Shown here: positions 31,909-34,738 of the stretch, piece by piece
Layout: every line of letters starts with the position of its first letter
How positions within the stretch are numbered: position 1 is the stretch's first letter
The notes under the pieces: model-generated
What the model was told of the DNA's origin: nothing
The model's database searches: none
Seen by the model: only the letters and a program-made list of their open reading frames with translations
Assembly: GCA_028281075.1 (NCBI GenBank)
Contig: JANQKO010000059.1
Coordinates: forward strand, 1 to 34,738
Source of the DNA: Alphaproteobacteria bacterium
Lineage (GTDB): Bacteria; Pseudomonadota; Alphaproteobacteria; GCA-2731375
Reading direction: 5' to 3'
Length of the DNA stretch: 34,738 nt
Translations under genes and position numbers: made by a program

Positions 31909-32174
31909 CCAAGCTCGGGGCGCGTAAGCGGGGCCGGTCGTCCCTAGGCGTCCGCATCCATCTTCGACAGCAGGTCCAGGTCGCCCGTGGCCAGCCGCCG
32001 GGGACCTGGCCGTCGAGCGGAAAGTGGGCGCGCACGGCTCCGTACATGGCGGCACGGTGGCGGGACGACCGCCGCGACAAGGCCGCGCTTGGCAATCCGG
32101 GCCGGGGCTTTCATAGTGGCGGTCGGGACGCGCAACGGCGACGAAACGCGCTCGACGAGTGGAGGGAGAGCATC

Positions 32175-32603
32175 ATGGCGGGACCCTATAAGGGGCGGTG
32201 CTTCTGCGGCGCCATCGAGTTCGAGGTCAGTGGCGAGCCGGCGGCGATGGGCTATTGCCATTGCACGGACTGCGCCGAATGGGCCGGCGCGCCGATCAAT
32301 TCGTTCAGCCTGTGGCCGCAGGGCAGCGTCAGCGTGACCAGCGGCGCGGACAATATCGGCACCTACAACAAGACCGAGAACTCGTTCCGCAAGTTCTGCA
32401 AGAGCTGCGGCGGGCATGTCTTCAGCGACCATCCGGGGATGTCGCTAACGGACGTCTATCCGAACGTGGTGCCGGACCTGACGCACGCGCCGACGCTGCA
32501 CGTGTTCTACGGCGAGAAGACCGTGTCGGTGCAGGACGGGCTGCCGAAGTTCAAGGACCTGCCGTCGGAGTTCGGCGGCTCGGGGGAAACGCTGCCCGAC
32601 TAG
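32175..32603 (+). CDS. GFA family protein (CENP-V/GFA fold), second copy
   Basis: A 142-aa GFA-fold zinc protein. The ligand sets are RCFCGAIEFEV, GYCHCTDCAEWAG and FCKSCGGHVFSDH. It shares only the fold and cysteine pattern with the protein encoded at 30858, so the two are separate subfamilies rather than a tandem duplication. The extended C-terminus (HVFYGEKTVSVQDGLPKFKDLPSEFGG) is typical of its subfamily. The ATG at 32175 is supported by GGAGGGAG 5 nt upstream. The zinc-metallopeptidase gene starts 48 bp downstream on the same strand. Confidence 0.9.
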   Translation: MAGPYKGRCFCGAIEFEVSGEPAAMGYCHCTDCAEWAGAPINSFSLWPQGSVSVTSGADNIGTYNKTENSFRKFCKSCGGHVFSDHPGMSLTDVYPNVVPDLTHAPTLHVFYGEKTVSVQDGLPKFKDLPSEFGGSGETLPD

Positions 32604-32651
32604 GGTCCGCCGGCCGCCAGGCGGCCAGACACATGGGGTTCGGGGCGCGTC

Positions 32652-33332
32652 GTGGTGATCATTCTCGGTATCGGCGCGCTGCTGGCGCTGGTCTTCGGGC
32701 CGTCGATCTGGGCCAAGGCGGTGCTGGCGCGCCACAGCGCCGAGCGGCCGGACTTTCCCGGCAGCGGCGGCGAACTGGCCCGGCACCTGCTGGACGCGGC
32801 CGGGCTGGCCGACGTCCGGGTCGAGGTCACCGATCGTGGCGACCACTACGATCCGGAGGCGCGCGCCGTGCGGCTGTCGCGGGACAACCATGACGGCCGG
32901 TCGGTGACCGCGGTCGCGGTGGCCGCGCACGAGGTGGGCCACGCCCTGCAGCACCGCGACGGCGACCCGGCGCTGATGCGCCGGACACGGCTGGTCAAGA
33001 GCACGGCCGCGTTCCAGCGCATCGGCTCGATCGTGATCTTCGGCACCGCCATCGTCGGCCTGGTGGTGCGGGTGCCGGGCCTGATGCTGCTGGGCCTGGT
33101 CGCCGGCGTGCTGACCATGGCGGTGTCGGTGGTGGTCCACCTCGTCACCCTGCCGGTGGAATTCGACGCCAGCTTCCGGCGCGCCCTGCCGATCCTGGAC
33201 GAGGGCGGCTACCTGCCGCCGGAGGACCTGCCGGCGGCGCGGCACATCCTGCGCGCCTGCGCGCTGACCTATGTCGCCGCGTCGCTGACCGCGCTGCTGA
33301 ACCTGTGGCGCTGGATCCGGCTGATCCGATGA
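32652..33332 (+). CDS. YugP-type zinc metallopeptidase, membrane bound
   Basis: A 226-aa membrane protease of the YugP family. It has a first transmembrane helix (IILGIGALLALVFGPSIW), the zinc motif HEVGH (H93, E94, H97) in AVAAHEVGHALQHRD, two further helices (about residues 123-165) and a D/E-containing segment VEFDASFRRALPIL, whose acid is a plausible third zinc ligand. The C-terminal TYVAASLTALLNLWRWI may be a last helix. Family members span about 220-230 aa, so it is full length. The start is a GTG at 32652; a second GTG follows directly. The stop codon overlaps the ATG of the MFS gene, so the two are translated together. Confidence 0.88.
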   Translation: MVIILGIGALLALVFGPSIWAKAVLARHSAERPDFPGSGGELARHLLDAAGLADVRVEVTDRGDHYDPEARAVRLSRDNHDGRSVTAVAVAAHEVGHALQHRDGDPALMRRTRLVKSTAAFQRIGSIVIFGTAIVGLVVRVPGLMLLGLVAGVLTMAVSVVVHLVTLPVEFDASFRRALPILDEGGYLPPEDLPAARHILRACALTYVAASLTALLNLWRWIRLIR

Positions 33333-34522
33333 CCGGTGCCGCCGACACCGCCGCCCCCGCCATCGACACGCCGGACTGGGCCTCGATCGTCGCGGTGACG
33401 CTGGGGATCTCGGCCTTCGGCATGGCGCTGGGGCTGACCTACCCGCTGATCTCGCTGATCCTGACCGACCGCGGCCATGGCGAGACCGTCGTCGGCGCCA
33501 ACGCGGCCACCATGGCGCTCGGCCTGGCGGCGGCGACCTTCATGATCCCGCGGCTGACGGCGACGCTGCCGGCGGCGCGGCTGGTGGTCGGCAGCCTCTG
33601 CCTGGCGGCGGCGGCGATCCTGGGCTTCGCCCTGTTCCCCTCGCTCGCGGCCTGGTTCGCCCTGCGCTTCATGCTGGGCTTCTGCATCAACGTGGTGTTC
33701 GTGCTGGGCGAGGCCTGGCTGAACGCGGCCTGCACGGAGAACCTGCGCGGGCGCGTAGCCTCGGTCTACACGGCCGTGCTGAGCGTCAGCTTCGCGATCG
33801 GCCCGCTCGGCGTGCCGGCCTTCGGCAAGGAAAGCGGATTCGGTTTCGCCGCCGGCGCCGCGCTGGTGGCGCTGATCGCCTTCAGCTTCGGCGTGCTGAC
33901 GCGCCGCGCGCGGGTCCGGCCGGAGCCGGCGCCGCCGGGCGCGCTGCTCGGCTTCGCGCGGGCGGCGCCGCATCTGGTGCTGATGGTCGGCGTGTTCGCC
34001 TTCGTCGACGCCGCCGCGATCTCGCTGCTGCCGGTCTATTTCGTCGAGAAGGGCCTGAGCGAGGGCTGGGCGGCGACCACGGTGACGATGCTGTTCATCG
34101 GCGTGGTCGGCTCGATGCCGCTGGTCGGCTATGCGCTGGACCGGCTGAACCGGCGCGCGGTGGCAGCGGCCTGCGCGCTGATATCGGCGCTGGCGGCGCT
34201 GCTGCTGCCGCTGGCCGACGCCCAGGGCTGGCTCGTCTGGCTGCTGCTGTTCGTGCTGGGCGGCGCCTTTTCCGGCCTCTATGCCTGCGCGCTGACCGGG
34301 CTGGGCGAGGAGTTCAAGGGCGGGCTGCTGGTCACCGGCAGCGCCGTGTTCGCGCTGGCCTATGCCGGTGGCGGCATTATCGGGCCGGCCACGGTGGGGC
34401 CGCTGATGGAAACGGCCGGCCTGGAGGCGGTGCCGATCTCCTTCGCCGTCGTGCTGCTGGCGGCGGGCGCCGCGCTGCCGCTGCTGCGCGGCCGCGCGAA
34501 ACAGAACAGAGGCGCTGGTTAA
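33329..34522 (+). CDS. MFS transporter
   Basis: A 397-aa membrane transporter with about 12 hydrophobic helices, split by the basic loop RRARVRPEPAPPG near the middle. The start MTGAADTAAPAIDTPDWASIV gives a cytosolic N-terminus. The loop LTDRGHGETVVGANAATMAL and the YALDRLNRR segment after helix 8 resemble those of sugar/drug antiporters such as the YcaD group. The substrate cannot be inferred. Its ATG overlaps the stop codon of the metallopeptidase gene in an ATGA arrangement. An upstream in-frame ATG at 33305 would overlap that gene by 28 bases and is not needed. An intergenic repeat follows. Confidence 0.92.
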   Translation: MTGAADTAAPAIDTPDWASIVAVTLGISAFGMALGLTYPLISLILTDRGHGETVVGANAATMALGLAAATFMIPRLTATLPAARLVVGSLCLAAAAILGFALFPSLAAWFALRFMLGFCINVVFVLGEAWLNAACTENLRGRVASVYTAVLSVSFAIGPLGVPAFGKESGFGFAAGAALVALIAFSFGVLTRRARVRPEPAPPGALLGFARAAPHLVLMVGVFAFVDAAAISLLPVYFVEKGLSEGWAATTVTMLFIGVVGSMPLVGYALDRLNRRAVAAACALISALAALLLPLADAQGWLVWLLLFVLGGAFSGLYACALTGLGEEFKGGLLVTGSAVFALAYAGGGIIGPATVGPLMETAGLEAVPISFAVVLLAAGAALPLLRGRAKQNRGAG

Positions 34523-34542
34523 TAGCGCGTTGACAAACCAGG

Positions 34543-34626
34543 TTTCACCGCCAAGACACCAAGGTCACGCCGAACGTCTGAAGACCGCGACGTCCGGTCT
34601 TGGCGTCTTGGCGTCTTTGTGGTGGA
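34543..34626. repeat. Long palindromic intergenic repeat, last copy
   Basis: The arms TTTCACCGCCAAGACACCAAG and CTTGGCGTCTTTGTGGTGGA enclose GGTCACGCCGAACGTC and the complementary GACGTCCGG stretch. It resembles the copy at 16953. It is followed by a GGGACAGTCCCC tag (34630-34641) and by TAGGCGCTAAGTTA (34643-34656), a string found inverted near 30749-30762. Confidence 0.8.
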
Positions 34627-34738
34627 ATCAATAGGGACAGTCCCCATAGGCGCTAAGTTATGCGGTTTGATATGTGAAGGCCTGGCTTTTCCGCTTTCTA
34701 GTTGGCTCGCATATGTACCGTCTGAGTTTTTCAGCGAT

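Noticed and set aside
31909..32174. Broken minus-strand gene between the acetyltransferase and the second GFA gene
   Set aside because: Only a short frame ending DLLSKMDADA is readable, with no homology that I recognise; not supportable.

Overview
The window looks like chromosomal DNA of a GC-rich alphaproteobacterium, probably of a Rhodospirillales-like lineage. The evidence is protein families that are essentially confined to Alphaproteobacteria (DUF1465 beside rpmE; DUF1192 - quinone oxidoreductase - DUF1013/TrcR in order), a cysteine-free L31, and very high third-position GC. No rRNA, tRNA, CRISPR array, integrase or transposase gene was seen.

Layout. 1-6.6 kb: an MsbA-type ABC exporter, rpmE, a DUF1465 protein, two small heat-shock proteins behind an RpoH-like promoter and a ROSE-like RNA thermometer, an alpha/beta hydrolase and an O-acetylhomoserine sulfhydrylase-type PLP enzyme. 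6.6-7.2 kb: a 611-bp AT-richer non-coding stretch with two terminators, a probable minus-strand small RNA, a CtrA-like box and clustered GANTC sites. 7.2-13.4 kb: DUF1192, a quinone oxidoreductase, a MITE-like element abutting its stop codon, the cell-cycle regulator family TrcR, a ThDP enzyme, a PhyH dioxygenase and MlaC. 13.8-18 kb: a DUF427-class III cyclase fusion, a cupin, a ParDE-like toxin-antitoxin pair and an NMT1-type binding protein, separated by long palindromic intergenic repeats.

18.0-25.7 kb is a foreign-looking island: GC falls sharply and codon use changes. It carries a tight two-gene operon, a 1363-aa NACHT/STAND-type NTPase ending in a PD-(D/E)XK-like nuclease motif followed 11 bp later by an AAA_14/DUF4143 ATPase with a similar C-terminal nuclease motif. 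This is the best candidate for an undescribed (probably antiviral) system. Downstream are a truncated second copy of the neighbouring epimerase gene, a MerR-like regulator with a divergent palindrome, and a tiny membrane-protein ORF.

25.7-34.7 kb returns to host-like DNA: the intact epimerase, a tandemly duplicated repeat block, two glutathione transferases with a TauD-type dioxygenase and a GNAT (likely one minus-strand unit), a dispersed ~300-bp repeat, two GFA-family proteins around a RimJ-type acetyltransferase, and a translationally coupled zinc metallopeptidase - MFS transporter pair. All assignments are by reading motifs; no searches were run.
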